A stretch of DNA of 64,000 bases from Alcanivorax sp. (GCF_002733835.1 NZ_NVWY01000030.1:1-64000); one strand, 5' to 3'. Shown: positions 43,738 to 53,207, numbered from the stretch's first letter. A program made the numbers and translations. Notes: a model not told the origin generated them from the letters alone.

Positions 43738-44328
43738 ATGACACCCTCAGAGGTTCCTTTCTCCCAGGCGGCCGAAAACAACAAAGGCCCCATCCTTCAG
43801 GTTTTGCAACAACACTGTCAGGCCCCCGGCACCTTGCTGGAAATCGGCGCCGGCACCGGGCAACACGCCGCCTGGCTGTCCGCACAGCTGCCCCATCTGC
43901 AATGGCAACCCTCTGACATACCCGACAACCTGCCCGCTATTCACCATTGGTTGAGCCAAACACCAAACCCGGCCAAGCCGCCCCTGGCGCTGGATGTCAC
44001 CGGCGAGTGGCCCACTGGACCATTTGATTATCTGTTCACCGCCAATACGTTCCACATCATGGCTCAATCGCTGGTCGCTCACTGCATTGCTGAAGGCTGC
44101 CAACGACTCAGCACAACAGGATTATTCTTGGTCTACGGCCCCTTCAACTACGACGGGCAGTTCACCAGTGATTCAAACCGGCAGTTTGAAGACTGGCTAA
44201 AAGCTGCCGATCCACAGCGGGGCATCCGCGACAAGGAGTGGGTAGAAAAGGAATTTGCCCGCCACGGCCGACAATGCCTGGCCGACCATGCCATGCCCGC
44301 CAATAACCGGGTGCTGGTGTTTGGGTAA
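43738..44328 (+). CDS. DUF938 SAM-dependent methyltransferase-like protein
   Basis: Protein of 196 residues of DUF938. The motif I LLEIGAGTGQHA, preceded by PFSQAAENNKGPIL, and the segment FTANTFHIM are diagnostic, as is the end YGPFNYDGQFTSDSNRQFEDWLK. The fold is a Rossmann methyltransferase, but neither substrate nor activity is known. The coding region follows the dehydrogenase by 77 bases and may share its promoter. Confidence 0.9.
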   Translation: MTPSEVPFSQAAENNKGPILQVLQQHCQAPGTLLEIGAGTGQHAAWLSAQLPHLQWQPSDIPDNLPAIHHWLSQTPNPAKPPLALDVTGEWPTGPFDYLFTANTFHIMAQSLVAHCIAEGCQRLSTTGLFLVYGPFNYDGQFTSDSNRQFEDWLKAADPQRGIRDKEWVEKEFARHGRQCLADHAMPANNRVLVFG

Positions 44329-44340
44329 GAAACGACGGTT

Positions 44341-44604
44341 TCAGGCCCGAGCGCGGCGAACCCCGCGCATTCTCGGCTTCAGGTAAATCACACCGAATAT
44401 CATGGTCATCAAGGCATCACGCCAGTGAAACAGGCCTTTGCCCCGCAACCACAGGGCAAAGCCCAGGCATTCCAGCGCATGCAGAATCGCCACCACCGAG
44501 CCGGCGATAATGAGCAGGCGGTCAAAGGGAGCGGGTAAATCCATGAAAATGGCTAACAGTACCCCCACCCAAAACACTACAATAACGCCGCGAAGCAAGC
44601 CCAT
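44341..44604 (-). CDS. DUF1145 small membrane protein
   Basis: Protein of 87 residues with two or three hydrophobic helices (about 4-22, 29-50 and a partial one), matching DUF1145 by VVAILHALECLGFALWLRGKG and the end FGVIYLKPRMRG. The ATG at 44604 has GAGG about nine bases upstream; an ATG at 44613 is too close to that RBS. Function unknown. It is convergent with the DUF938 gene and divergent from rhlB. Confidence 0.82.
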   Translation of the reverse strand: MGLLRGVIVVFWVGVLLAIFMDLPAPFDRLLIIAGSVVAILHALECLGFALWLRGKGLFHWRDALMTMIFGVIYLKPRMRGVRRARA

Positions 44605-44737
44605 AACAAACATCCTCTGACAGCGCTGGCTATTTTTTCTACACTGTGATGTTTGGAGACGCCTCCAAGGCCCTGCCAGACAGGAACGCAAGGCGACTGC
44701 ACTCACAAAATCTCTCGCATTCAGACTGAGCGAATAC

Positions 44738-46081
44738 ATGCAAAAAGACAAGGCAAGCTCCTGGAGCCTGGAGCAATTTCAGGTACCGGAAAAGGAAGGC
44801 GAGAGCCGCTTTCACGATTTCGACCTGCACCTGGACCTGATGCACGGTATCGCTGATTCCGGTTTCCAGTACTGCACCCCGATCCAGGCCGAAGTACTGA
44901 CCCACACACTTGCTGGCGCCGACGCCATTGGGCGGGCCCAGACCGGTACCGGGAAAACCGCCGCCTTTCTGATCACCGTGATCAACGACCTGCTCAAGCA
45001 CCCCATCGACGTGCAGCGCTTTGCCGGTGAACCCCGTGCACTGATCGTGGCCCCCACCCGGGAACTGGCCATGCAGATCGAAAAAGACGCCAGGGTACTG
45101 GCCAAACACACTGACCTGCAGGTGATGAGTGTCGTCGGCGGCATGAATTTCAATCGCCAGCAGGAACGCCTGCAAAACAAGCTGATCGATATTCTGGTGG
45201 CAACCCCGGGGCGGCTACTGGACTTCGCCAAACGCCGCGACCTGTGGCTCGACCGGGTGGAATTCCTGGTGCTGGACGAAGCCGACCGCATGCTGGACAT
45301 GGGCTTCATTCCCGATGTGAAGCGCATTGTCGGCATGACCCCAAAAAGCCAGTACCGCCAAACCCAGCTGTTCTCCGCCACCTTCAACGACGATGTGATG
45401 AACCTGTCCCGCCGCTGGACCCAGGACGCGGCAGTGGTGGAGATCGAACCCACCCAAGTCACCACAGACACCGTGGAACAGAAGGTCTACATCACCAACA
45501 CCGACGACAAGTTCACGCTGCTTTATAACCTGATCACCGGCATGGACATGGACAAGGTCATCGTATTTGCCAACCGCCGGGACATTACCCGCCGGGTCAG
45601 CGACCGGCTGCACAAGAAAGGGCTGAAAGTCTCCCTGATTTCCGGAGACGTACCCCAGACCCAGCGCAGCAAGACTCTGGAGCGCTTCCGTGCTGGCGAT
45701 CTGCAGGTGCTGATCGCCACCGACGTGGCAGGCCGGGGTATCCACATCGATGGTGTCTCCCATGTGGTGAACTACAACCTGCCGGAAGACCCGGAAGACT
45801 ACGTGCATCGCATTGGCCGAACCGGCCGCGCCGGTGCCAGCGGCATGTCCATCAGTTTCGCCTGTGAAGACGACGCCTTCCTGCTGCCGGAACTGGAAAA
45901 CGCCATCGGCATGAAGCTGGAGTGCGAGTATCCACCTGCTGATTTGCTGGCCGAGAAAGAAGCGGCCAACGCTACCGCCCAAGCAGCAAACCAACAGGCC
46001 GCCGCTGCCCGGCAGGAAACACCCGCCCCGAAAGATGACAAAGCAAGGATCGACAATGGCAACGCGAATCAGCCCCACTGA
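44738..46081 (+). CDS. rhlB: ATP-dependent RNA helicase RhlB
   Basis: DEAD-box helicase of 447 residues. Motif I is AQTGTGKT at 67-74, DEAD at 180-183, SAT at 213-215, and the C-terminal [10 protein letters not shown] completes the core. The opening [26 protein letters not shown] and the [19 protein letters not shown] block are RhlB-like, so it is probably the degradosome helicase that aids mRNA decay. The tail is an Ala/Gln-rich linker. The gene overlaps glpE by 26 bases. Confidence 0.92.
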   Translation: MQKDKASSWSLEQFQVPEKEGESRFHDFDLHLDLMHGIADSGFQYCTPIQAEVLTHTLAGADAIGRAQTGTGKTAAFLITVINDLLKHPIDVQRFAGEPRALIVAPTRELAMQIEKDARVLAKHTDLQVMSVVGGMNFNRQQERLQNKLIDILVATPGRLLDFAKRRDLWLDRVEFLVLDEADRMLDMGFIPDVKRIVGMTPKSQYRQTQLFSATFNDDVMNLSRRWTQDAAVVEIEPTQVTTDTVEQKVYITNTDDKFTLLYNLITGMDMDKVIVFANRRDITRRVSDRLHKKGLKVSLISGDVPQTQRSKTLERFRAGDLQVLIATDVAGRGIHIDGVSHVVNYNLPEDPEDYVHRIGRTGRAGASGMSISFACEDDAFLLPELENAIGMKLECEYPPADLLAEKEAANATAQAANQQAAAARQETPAPKDDKARIDNGNANQPH

Positions 46082-46376
46082 CGGCAAGGCCCTGTTTGAA
46101 CAGGGTGACACCCTGTTCATCGATATCCGTGATCCGGCCAGCTTTGCGGCCGGGCATTTGCGCGGCGCCGTGCATTTAAGTCAGGCCAACGTGGATCTGT
46201 TTCTGGCCAACACGGCCCCAGATCATTCGCTGGTGGTGTATTGCTACCACGGCAACAGCAGCCAAAACGCAGCAGACTGGCTGGGCGAGCAAGGTTTCAG
46301 CAACGTGGTTAGCCTGGATGGTGGCTACGATGTGTTCCGGCAACAATTTCCGGAATGCCTGGAAGAAATGGCTTAG
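46056..46376 (+). CDS. glpE: Thiosulfate sulfurtransferase GlpE
   Basis: Single-domain rhodanese of 106 residues, the size of Escherichia coli GlpE. The active-site loop [10 protein letters not shown] holds the persulfide-forming C63. It transfers sulfur from thiosulfate to thiols or cyanide in vitro. AAGGA lies about eight bases before the ATG, inside the rhlB gene, so it is expressed from the rhlB transcript rather than with glycerol genes. Confidence 0.93.
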   Translation: MATRISPTDGKALFEQGDTLFIDIRDPASFAAGHLRGAVHLSQANVDLFLANTAPDHSLVVYCYHGNSSQNAADWLGEQGFSNVVSLDGGYDVFRQQFPECLEEMA

Positions 46377-46443
46377 GGCCTGTTCATGGTTAAATCCGCT
46401 GGACGCAACGCGCCGCACGCTACACGCCAAGCCAGAAGACAAA

Positions 46444-46474
46444 GGGCGGAGATGGTTGACTATACTCTCCGCCC
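46444..46474. terminator. Hairpin between convergent glpE and ompW
   Basis: GGGCGGAG at 46444-46451 pairs with CTCCGCCC at 46467-46474. On the minus strand it is followed by TTTGTCTT, a modest U-rich tail serving ompW; on the plus strand no U-run follows. Confidence 0.55.
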
Positions 46475-46542
46475 ATCCCCCACTTCAGCGTGACTCTCTA
46501 TAACACTCAACGTGTTGCATGAAGCGTGTAACGTAACACTCC

Positions 46543-47226
46543 CTAAAAACGATAGCCCACGCCGACCATGTAGACCCAAGGGTCAATTTCCACATCGATT
46601 TTATCCACCCGAGCGTCATTCACATACAGCCGCGCTTCGGTATCAATATCGATATTCCAGACGCTGGCATTGAGCAGCCAGTTTTCATTGATGAGGAAAT
46701 CCGCCCCCACTTCCCAAGCGAAGCCCATGGAATTGCTCAACTTCACATCCACATCGGCCCCGCCCACCAGTGGGCTGACTACCGCATCATCGATGCTCTC
46801 ATCAAAGAACAGGGTGTAGTTCACCCCTGCCCCGAGATACGCGCGCATAGGTCCCAGTTGGGGAGCATAAAACTGGGCCAGCAGCGTCGGTGGCAAATGG
46901 CTGGTTTCGCCAATCACAACCCCGTCGCCACCGGTATCCAGAACAATGTCATGGGTAAACGGCGTCGCCCCGACCAGTTCAACACCAATGTTGTCTGTCA
47001 CCATGTAAGCGAACGTCAGCCCCAGCTGGGTATCATCGTCCACATCGACCTCTAGCCCGCCAACCGCTGGCAATGCCGGATCGAACGCATCACTGCTAAC
47101 ATCAGGGACAACCTTGATGCCCCCCATGCGTACAATGAAATCACCGGATTCATGTGCCATCGCAGGCCCGGCCAACAATACTGATGACAACATCAGCACA
47201 CTTTTTCCCTGTCCGCGCAGTTTCAT
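46543..47226 (-). CDS. ompW: OmpW family outer membrane protein
   Basis: Outer-membrane eight-stranded barrel of 227 residues. A signal peptide covers about 1-25 (ending AMAHE). Family marks are FIVRMGGIKVVPD at the start, DDTQLGLTFAYMVTDNIGVELVGATPF, LPPTLLAQFYAP and the final VYMVGVGYRF with its terminal Phe. In Alcanivorax-type bacteria OmpW relatives are linked to uptake of hydrophobic compounds; that is context, not proof. GAGGGG precedes the ATG at 47226. Confidence 0.93.
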   Translation of the reverse strand: MKLRGQGKSVLMLSSVLLAGPAMAHESGDFIVRMGGIKVVPDVSSDAFDPALPAVGGLEVDVDDDTQLGLTFAYMVTDNIGVELVGATPFTHDIVLDTGGDGVVIGETSHLPPTLLAQFYAPQLGPMRAYLGAGVNYTLFFDESIDDAVVSPLVGGADVDVKLSNSMGFAWEVGADFLINENWLLNASVWNIDIDTEARLYVNDARVDKIDVEIDPWVYMVGVGYRF

Positions 47227-47828
47227 ACTCTTCCCCTCTGTTAACAAAACCCGGAGTGAGTCCCCTCACAGGCCATCACGGCACCATTGAACGCCACACT
47301 CGGGTGCCAAGCATTGCGCTGCATCAATAAAGCATCAGGCTCCCGCCCAGCTGCCTGCCAAATGCTGTCGCAATACTTCACGGGCCCGCCCCCCCCCGCC
47401 AGTGACTGCCAGACTGAATGGCCAGGCACATTGCCGGTCCCGCTCGATTCAGAATAGACGCCTCTCAAAGTGCAACCTTATGCATACCGACAAAAACAGC
47501 ATAAATTTTGACCAGCGGTACAAAGTGTCCCCACTCTTTCCTGATTTTCCCCTGGCAAATCCCTGACCTGCACGCCATCCATATCTGAAGTGCTGACGTT
47601 TCCCGGGTAGCCGGTATATGGCATACAAAACCGCCCCGCCCCCACCCGTAACGTTTGCACTAGCGCCCCTGGCAACAGTCTTCCCGGTTACATACAGTGT
47701 CGTACGAATGCCGCAATATGGTTGTCAGAGCGGTGGGCTCCGCCGCGAAACAGGAACCTGCGTGATATACACCAGGCCCAGGATCATTCCCAATATCCAG
47801 AACCGAATAACAATGAGGTTGTATCACC
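47227..47828. other. 602-base intergenic region upstream of ompW
   Basis: I find no convincing gene here; the open frames present have poor starts and codon use. It should hold the ompW promoter on the minus strand and that of the 334-residue protein on the plus strand. A run of nine C residues lies at 47389-47397, about 165 bases upstream of the ompW start. No strong hairpin is seen. Confidence 0.5.
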
Positions 47829-48833
47829 ATGCCCTCCGACGCACTGATTAGCGCACTGCGCGATGCCCACAAGGCTCATCTGACCCAACAGCTGCAGGCC
47901 CCGGAACACTGGCAGGGCCTCATGGCCCAGGCGGGCGACCTGCTTACCGACATTCCGCTCGGCAACCTGGTAGACCAGGACAGCCTTGTACAGGTCGTCG
48001 ATCAGTGGCTGCAGGAAGCGCTCAGTGCCCGCGGATTGCAGGACGTCATACGCGACGTGAGTCTTGCCGTGTGGGAAGCCGCAGAACAGGATGACGCCAC
48101 CATTGGTGAGCTACTTCGTGAAGAACACTTCGAGGCCATTCTTGAGCAGGTACTGAAACTGCAAAGCCTGCGGGAAAAAGCCATTCACGCGGCCATGAAC
48201 CATCCACTGGTCAGCGAAATGGTCAGCGAAATGCTTTATACCGGCATCAAGAATTTCCTGCTGGAAGAAAATGCACTGGCGAAACTGCCCGGTGTTAGCA
48301 GCATGATGAAGATGGGCCGCAAAAGCATGGTCGGCAAAGCCATGGGCGGCATGGAGGAATCCATTCGCACCTACCTGCAGAAGAATATTCGCGTCACCCT
48401 GAAAACCGGTGAGCAATGGCTGAACAAGCAATTAACCAACGAGCGAATTCAACAACTGGCGCGTGATGGCTACCGCCGCGTTGCCCCGCTTAAACCCGCG
48501 AATTACATGAAGATGGTACCTGAAGGCGCCGTGGCGGAAGTGGTGGCGCAAAGCTGCGCGATCACCGATGAAAGTGCCCGCCTGGCCTACACACGCCGCC
48601 TGGTTAGCGTAGGTATCCATGCGGCCGTGACATCGCTGATGGATAAACCGCTGAAAACCGTCCTTGAGGGCATGCAGATCAGCGAAGAGCGGATCCGCGA
48701 GTTCGCCACGCCGGCCCTGGCACAGGGCGCCACTGTTCTGGTTGAACAAGGCGTACTGGAACCCTTCATCGAGTGGGTATTGGACGATTTCTATCAGTCC
48801 GAGGCGTGCAGGAACATAATTAATAATGAATAG
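47829..48833 (+). CDS. Helical protein of unknown function
   Basis: Protein of 334 residues, nearly all predicted helix, without signal or clear membrane segments. I recognise no family. It has amphipathic helices rich in Leu, Glu and Gln, and a Gly/Met/Lys-rich central stretch (MMKMGRKSMVGKAMGGMEE, about 159-177). The frame ends in an AT-rich inverted repeat, so its last residues INNE are encoded by the repeat arm, suggesting that the original 3' end was replaced. It is convergent with the PIN-PhoH gene. Confidence 0.8.
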   Translation: MPSDALISALRDAHKAHLTQQLQAPEHWQGLMAQAGDLLTDIPLGNLVDQDSLVQVVDQWLQEALSARGLQDVIRDVSLAVWEAAEQDDATIGELLREEHFEAILEQVLKLQSLREKAIHAAMNHPLVSEMVSEMLYTGIKNFLLEENALAKLPGVSSMMKMGRKSMVGKAMGGMEESIRTYLQKNIRVTLKTGEQWLNKQLTNERIQQLARDGYRRVAPLKPANYMKMVPEGAVAEVVAQSCAITDESARLAYTRRLVSVGIHAAVTSLMDKPLKTVLEGMQISEERIREFATPALAQGATVLVEQGVLEPFIEWVLDDFYQSEACRNIINNE

Positions 48834-48976
48834 TTAACAATTAATAACTGACCCCAACCAGGTCATCTGGTTTTAAAAAAAGAGGCCGCACCCAAACAGG
48901 GCGCGGCCTCTTACATTTCAGGCTAAAGCTGAAGTGGCTCGCGAAGTTATTAACTGTTAACTATTCATTATTAATT
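48818..48976. repeat. 31-bp inverted repeat spanning two stop codons
   Basis: Arms at 48818-48848 and 48946-48976 are inverted copies with a single mismatch in 31 bases, both very AT-rich, in an otherwise GC-rich region. The left arm contains the TAG (48831-48833) of the helical-protein gene; the right arm ends on the first base of the TGA of the PIN-PhoH gene. Between them are a terminator and a TTCAG/CTGAA hairpin. It looks like a miniature mobile or 3'-end element. Confidence 0.8.
48880..48912. terminator. Rho-independent terminator between convergent genes
   Basis: AAGAGGCCGC at 48880-48889 pairs with GCGGCCTCTT at 48903-48912. The minus-strand transcript of the PIN-PhoH gene has a long U-run after it (seven T, 48876-48881 region); the plus strand has a weaker TTACATTT tail. 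Confidence 0.88.
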
Positions 48977-50442
48977 CAGAGGAACGACTCCGCATACTCC
49001 GCCAACTTGGACCTGGGCACCCCGTTCAGCTGCACCGAGCCACCATGCTCGAACCGTTTGAATCGTTCGGTCATGTAGGTCAACCCGGAACTGGTTGGCG
49101 ACAGGTAGGGCGTATCGATTTGCGCCAGGTTGCCCAGGCATACCACCTTGGAACCTTCCCCGGCCCGGGTAATGATCGCCTTCATCTGGTGAGGTGTCAG
49201 GTTCTGGCTTTCATCGATCAGGATCAGGGATTTCTGGAAACTACGCCCACGGATGTAGTTCATGGCTTTGAACTGAATGTTGGCCCGCTCTTTCACATAT
49301 TGAATGCTCCCGGACGGGTTTTCATCGTTCAGGTGCAGTGCCTCAATGTTGTCATTGATCGCCCCCAGCCACGGGTCCATTTTTTCCTCTTCCGTGCCGG
49401 GCAGAAAACCATGATCCTCTGCCAATGGTGGTGTGGAGCGGGTGGCAATAATCTTGTTGAAGCTTTTTTGCTCCACAGTCATTTCAATGGCCGCCGCCAG
49501 GGCCAGAATGGTTTTCCCTGACCCGGCCGCCCCGGTCAGGGTGACGATGTGCACATCCGGGTCCAACAACATCTGCAGGGCAAGGGCCTGCTGAATGTTC
49601 ATCGGTTTCAGGCCCCAGGCCTCTTGCTCCATCAGGCTATCCGCCTTGTAATGGCGGAGTGTCACCACACCGTTATCCACCGTCATCACCCGGCCAACAA
49701 AGCCTTGTTCATCGATGATGTACTGATTGGGGTAGACCTCTTCACCCAGAATTTCACTGACCAACAGCCCGTGTGACAGATGATGCAGGGTGTCCACGCC
49801 CACCTGCTCGGTTTCCACCTGGGTGACCTGATCCCAGAACGAGCCAGGCACTTCAAAATAGCCCCGGGTCAGCTGCTTGATGTCCGACACCAGTTGGTCG
49901 TTGTGATAATCCTCCGACTCGATACCACAGGCCCGCGCCTTGAGGCGCATGTTGATATCCTTGGTTACCAGAATATAGCGGCGATCCGGAAACTGGCTCT
50001 TCATGGCAACCACATCATTGATAATGCGGTTGTCATTCAGGTCATTGGGCAGCGGCGCAGCGTCTTTGTTCTGCTCTGCCATCAGGACTGTCAGCGTGCC
50101 CTGGGGCGCGTTGTCGCCACCGCGGGGAATCGGGATCCCTTCTTCCACCTGCTGCGGAGTCGCACTGCCCAACACCTTGTCGATCTGCCGAATCGCGGCT
50201 CGGCAATCCGCCGCCGTATGCGATTTCCCGCTCTTGAGCTTGTCCAGTTCTTCCAGCACCGTCATCGGGATCACTACCCGGTGTTCCTCGAAATTGAGCA
50301 ACGAATTGGGATCGTGGATCAACACATTGGTATCAATAACGTAGGTTTTTTTCTGGTCTTCTTCGAGGGTTGAGCTGTCGTTCTGGCTGGCGCTTGCGTG
50401 GTTAATGGAAAGGGTGTGGAGTCTGGCCGCGCGCTCTTCCAT
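48976..50442 (-). CDS. PIN-PhoH domain protein
   Basis: Protein of 488 residues combining an N-terminal PIN ribonuclease domain (about 33-165, starting YVIDTNVLIHDP with the acidic residue D37) and a C-terminal PhoH-like ATPase. Walker A is GAAGSGKT at 304-311, with LILIDESQNLTPHQMK as Walker B. In mycobacteria the PIN-PhoH protein is an RNA helicase and ribonuclease, so a role in RNA processing is likely. It is not the short PhoH of phosphate starvation. Confidence 0.92.
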   Translation of the reverse strand: MEERAARLHTLSINHASASQNDSSTLEEDQKKTYVIDTNVLIHDPNSLLNFEEHRVVIPMTVLEELDKLKSGKSHTAADCRAAIRQIDKVLGSATPQQVEEGIPIPRGGDNAPQGTLTVLMAEQNKDAAPLPNDLNDNRIINDVVAMKSQFPDRRYILVTKDINMRLKARACGIESEDYHNDQLVSDIKQLTRGYFEVPGSFWDQVTQVETEQVGVDTLHHLSHGLLVSEILGEEVYPNQYIIDEQGFVGRVMTVDNGVVTLRHYKADSLMEQEAWGLKPMNIQQALALQMLLDPDVHIVTLTGAAGSGKTILALAAAIEMTVEQKSFNKIIATRSTPPLAEDHGFLPGTEEEKMDPWLGAINDNIEALHLNDENPSGSIQYVKERANIQFKAMNYIRGRSFQKSLILIDESQNLTPHQMKAIITRAGEGSKVVCLGNLAQIDTPYLSPTSSGLTYMTERFKRFEHGGSVQLNGVPRSKLAEYAESFL

Positions 50443-50832
50443 GCGTATCCCCTGTGCAGGTTATTACGGTACGGTTGATTCGTTTTGGCGGCTGTAGCTT
50501 GGACGTCAGATCTGGACTGCGAGAGTGACGCCTGCGCCTTGCCGCCACGGTTTAAGCCCTTTGGCGGTTCAGTTGCATTAAGCTGTTTCAGCTTTTGATC
50601 GCGATCACTCCCACAAAGGCGGGATTGGAATTACCATAACCCAGCTTTTCACAAACGATCAATAGTCCATTGCGCAATCTTTTTGTCTCCTTGCGTTCAT
50701 CGTGGGTAACGCTGTCGTGGGTGTTGCCGGCCAGACCTTCGTTTCAGCCGGATATTTTCTGTGATAAAAGCGGGCTGACCCGGATACAATTGAAACCTGA
50801 ATCAACGCCGGCCAACGCAAAAAGGAGACTCC
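50443..50832. other. 390-base divergent intergenic region
   Basis: No gene is supported here. AAGCTG-TTT-CAGCTT at 50580-50594 forms a small hairpin followed by TT, and directly after it lies the perfect palindrome TGATCGCGATCA at 50596-50607. Another GCCGCC/GGCGGT pairing occurs near 50541-50567. Promoters for the PIN-PhoH and ICMT-like genes should be here. Confidence 0.4.
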
Positions 50833-51294
50833 ATGTCGCTTGAACATCCCCAGGTCATGATGCCGCCACCCGCCCTGTTCCTGGGTGGACTGCTGATGGG
50901 GTATGGGCTGGACCGTGCGCTGTCCCTTCCGGCGGTACACTTCCCGGGCCAGCAGTGGGTCACACTGGTGCTTGTGCTTGTGGGTATCGGGCTTGCCGCC
51001 AGCGCAGTGATTCAGCTGCGCCGGGCCAGCACCACACTGATGCCCCACCGGGCAGCCAACACTCTGCTCACCGGCGGCGTGTTTTCGCTCAGCCGCAACC
51101 CGATCTACCTGGGCTTTGCCTGCCTGCACCTGGCCATGGCCCTGGCTCAGCACAGTACCGGCATGCTGGTGATGTGGGTGCCTGTCATCTGGGTTATCCA
51201 GCAACATGTGATTGCGGCGGAAGAAACGTTTCATGCCCAGCAGTTCGGTGAGCAATGGCAGGCATATCGGAAAAAAGTTCGGCGCTGGCTGTAA
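50833..51294 (+). CDS. ICMT-like membrane methyltransferase family protein
   Basis: Membrane protein of 153 residues of the isoprenylcysteine carboxyl methyltransferase/PEMT type, with about four helices. The hallmark SLSRNPIYLGF lies near residues 94-104, preceded by the typical TGGVF, and the end E..F..QFGEQWQAYRKKVRRWL is standard. Function in bacteria is uncertain; methylation of a lipid or small molecule is likely. AAGGAG is seven bases upstream of the ATG. Its last 101 bases overlap the opposite-strand YiiX-like gene. Confidence 0.88.
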   Translation: MSLEHPQVMMPPPALFLGGLLMGYGLDRALSLPAVHFPGQQWVTLVLVLVGIGLAASAVIQLRRASTTLMPHRAANTLLTGGVFSLSRNPIYLGFACLHLAMALAQHSTGMLVMWVPVIWVIQQHVIAAEETFHAQQFGEQWQAYRKKVRRWL

Positions 51295-51934
51295 AGTTAC
51301 CGCCATCCTCATGGCTCAGTTCGTCCAAGGGCAGTGCCGACTTTAACCACTCCACAGGCCCCAGCTTGCCATGCTGAAGGCGCATATGCCGCGAACCAAA
51401 ATGACCAGGCACCAGGGTGCTTGGCCGTATATCCAGCGGTAGCCAGCCAAGGCGGCGATAGAGTTCAGCCACCAGCTCGGAACAAAACCAGCCTCTCTGG
51501 TCCGGCCGACGGGTAAACCCGGTGAGCACGTCCAGCGCATTACAAAGCACATAATTTTTGTAGGGCCGATGCAGAAGTCGACGCGCCATGCGCGCCACCA
51601 TCCGGCGCTGACGCTCGGAGAGGTCCGGGCCGTGCCGGCGACGCACTGCTACGGCCCCCGGGTAATCCCGGATTTTTCTGTCCAATGGAACAAGCGCAAC
51701 ACCGGCAACCGGGTGCCCCAGGGTCACATCCGGAGACTCACTAAGCGTAGTGGACTCCAGCACCAGCGGTTCCGGCTGGCCGGGCAGGTGGAGCACCATG
51801 CCAATGTGACTCCAGGGGCTGCGGGTAAACACCCGGATTACATCACTGGTAAAACCCCGACCGGAGAACAGCAGCAGGTCACCGGTGCGCAAGGTATCAA
51901 CAGAATCGTGAGGCTGAATGTCTGGCTTGGCCAC
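51194..51934 (-). CDS. YiiX-like permuted NlpC/P60 hydrolase
   Basis: Soluble papain-like hydrolase of 246 residues of the YiiX/YebB group, a circularly permuted NlpC/P60 fold. The opening LRTGDLLLFSGRG, the catalytic His H43 in SPWSHIGMVL, and the nucleophile C151 in GWFCSELVAELYRRLG are in the expected order. Such enzymes are thought to cleave amide or ester bonds, perhaps in lipids. The C-terminal 33 residues overlap the ICMT-like gene on the other strand. No signal peptide. Confidence 0.87.
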   Translation of the reverse strand: MAKPDIQPHDSVDTLRTGDLLLFSGRGFTSDVIRVFTRSPWSHIGMVLHLPGQPEPLVLESTTLSESPDVTLGHPVAGVALVPLDRKIRDYPGAVAVRRRHGPDLSERQRRMVARMARRLLHRPYKNYVLCNALDVLTGFTRRPDQRGWFCSELVAELYRRLGWLPLDIRPSTLVPGHFGSRHMRLQHGKLGPVEWLKSALPLDELSHEDGGNFTASAELFSDMPAIAHRTAGHETFLPPQSHVAG

Positions 51935-52160
51935 AGTCGCCCTTCCGTTGTGATGACATCCGGGCGAAGCATTCCGCCCGCCAGGTGATGAAACATCCTG
52001 TCCTTCACGCTAGAAACCCGCCATGACAGTCTGCTGACAGCACGATCACACTTTGGTGAAAGGAAAAAGAGAGCCCAGGCTTCCGTCTTGTGGCTTCTGT
52101 CGTCACATTTCTGTTACCCAGTGCCGTTAAGGTAAGCGTCACTGTGGATGAAAGTGACCT

Positions 52161-53207
52161 ATGGAAGAAAAGCTCTACCTGCTGCAACGCCACCTGCCGG
52201 AACTGCTGGAACTGGATGCATTAATCCGTCACGGGGAACGGCATTTGCGTGTCACCACCGTGCACCAGGTACCCATGGGGGAATTGACCCTGCCCGTTCA
52301 TGTCATCGAGCTGGGAAGCCGGTCCCCCAACGCACCGGTGGTGGGTTTCTTCGGCGGAGTCCACGGCGTGGAACGGATTGGCAGCCAGGTACTGATGTCC
52401 TGGCTGCACAGCCTGATACATCGACTGCAATGGGATGACCAGCTTCACCGGCGTCTGGAAAAAGTCCGCCTGGTGTTCATGCCCATGATCAACCCTGGCG
52501 GAATCTGGCGCCGCACCCGCAGTAACCCCAATGGCGTGGACCTGATGCGCAACGCTCCGGTGGACGCCATGGGCAAAGTCCCTTTTCTGGTAGGCGGTCA
52601 TCGCATCAGCAGGCATTTACCCTGGTATCGGGGAAAAAGCGGCGAGCCCATGGAGCCCGAGGCCCAGGCGGTGATCCGCACCGTGCGAGAGAAGCTGTTT
52701 TGCTCACCGTTCTCCATGAGCCTGGATTGCCACAGCGGCTTTGGCCGCCGTGACCGGGTCTGGTGCTGCTACGCTCGAAGCCACCGGCCCATTCCACATA
52801 TCGCCGAGGTATACCGGCTTAAACAGGTATTCGAGCAAACCTACCCGAATCACCATCCCTATCTGATCGAACCCCAGTCGATTAACTACACTACCCACGG
52901 GGATCTCTGGGATTACCTGTACGACGACGCCCAGGAGCAACAGCCGGATCACACCTTTCTGCCCTTCACCCTGGAAATGGGGTCCTGGCTCTGGGTGCGC
53001 AAGAACCCGCGCCAGATGCTGGATTTCTTCGGTTACTTCAACCCGATGATCAGCCACCGCCACCACCGGGTGCTGCGTCAGCATTTGCCCTTCTTCGAGT
53101 TCCTCACCGCCATGGCCAGCAACGCCGGCAACTGGCTGCCCTCTACCACTGAGCGTAACCACCTCACCCAACAAGCAATCCAGCACTGGTTTCTGGACAA
53201 TCACTGA
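52161..53207 (+). CDS. M14 family zinc carboxypeptidase-like protein
   Basis: Metallopeptidase-like protein of 348 residues. The first zinc motif is H68-GV-E71 (GGVHGVER), the second H191 in DCHSGFG, the substrate-binding region is NGVDLMRN near 124-131, and the general base is E272 in TLEMGSW. All catalytic positions are present, so it is likely active, but no signal peptide is seen, which separates it from secreted carboxypeptidases. Neighbours do not tell its substrate. Confidence 0.87.
   Translation: MEEKLYLLQRHLPELLELDALIRHGERHLRVTTVHQVPMGELTLPVHVIELGSRSPNAPVVGFFGGVHGVERIGSQVLMSWLHSLIHRLQWDDQLHRRLEKVRLVFMPMINPGGIWRRTRSNPNGVDLMRNAPVDAMGKVPFLVGGHRISRHLPWYRGKSGEPMEPEAQAVIRTVREKLFCSPFSMSLDCHSGFGRRDRVWCCYARSHRPIPHIAEVYRLKQVFEQTYPNHHPYLIEPQSINYTTHGDLWDYLYDDAQEQQPDHTFLPFTLEMGSWLWVRKNPRQMLDFFGYFNPMISHRHHRVLRQHLPFFEFLTAMASNAGNWLPSTTERNHLTQQAIQHWFLDNH

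Noticed and set aside
45215-46120. 301-residue minus-strand open frame opposite rhlB
   Set aside because: Entirely antisense to a complete DEAD-box helicase gene; no motif or start signal.
50659-51312. 217-residue minus-strand open frame
   Set aside because: It covers the ICMT-like gene, whose plus-strand product has clear family motifs and an RBS; the minus product has none.
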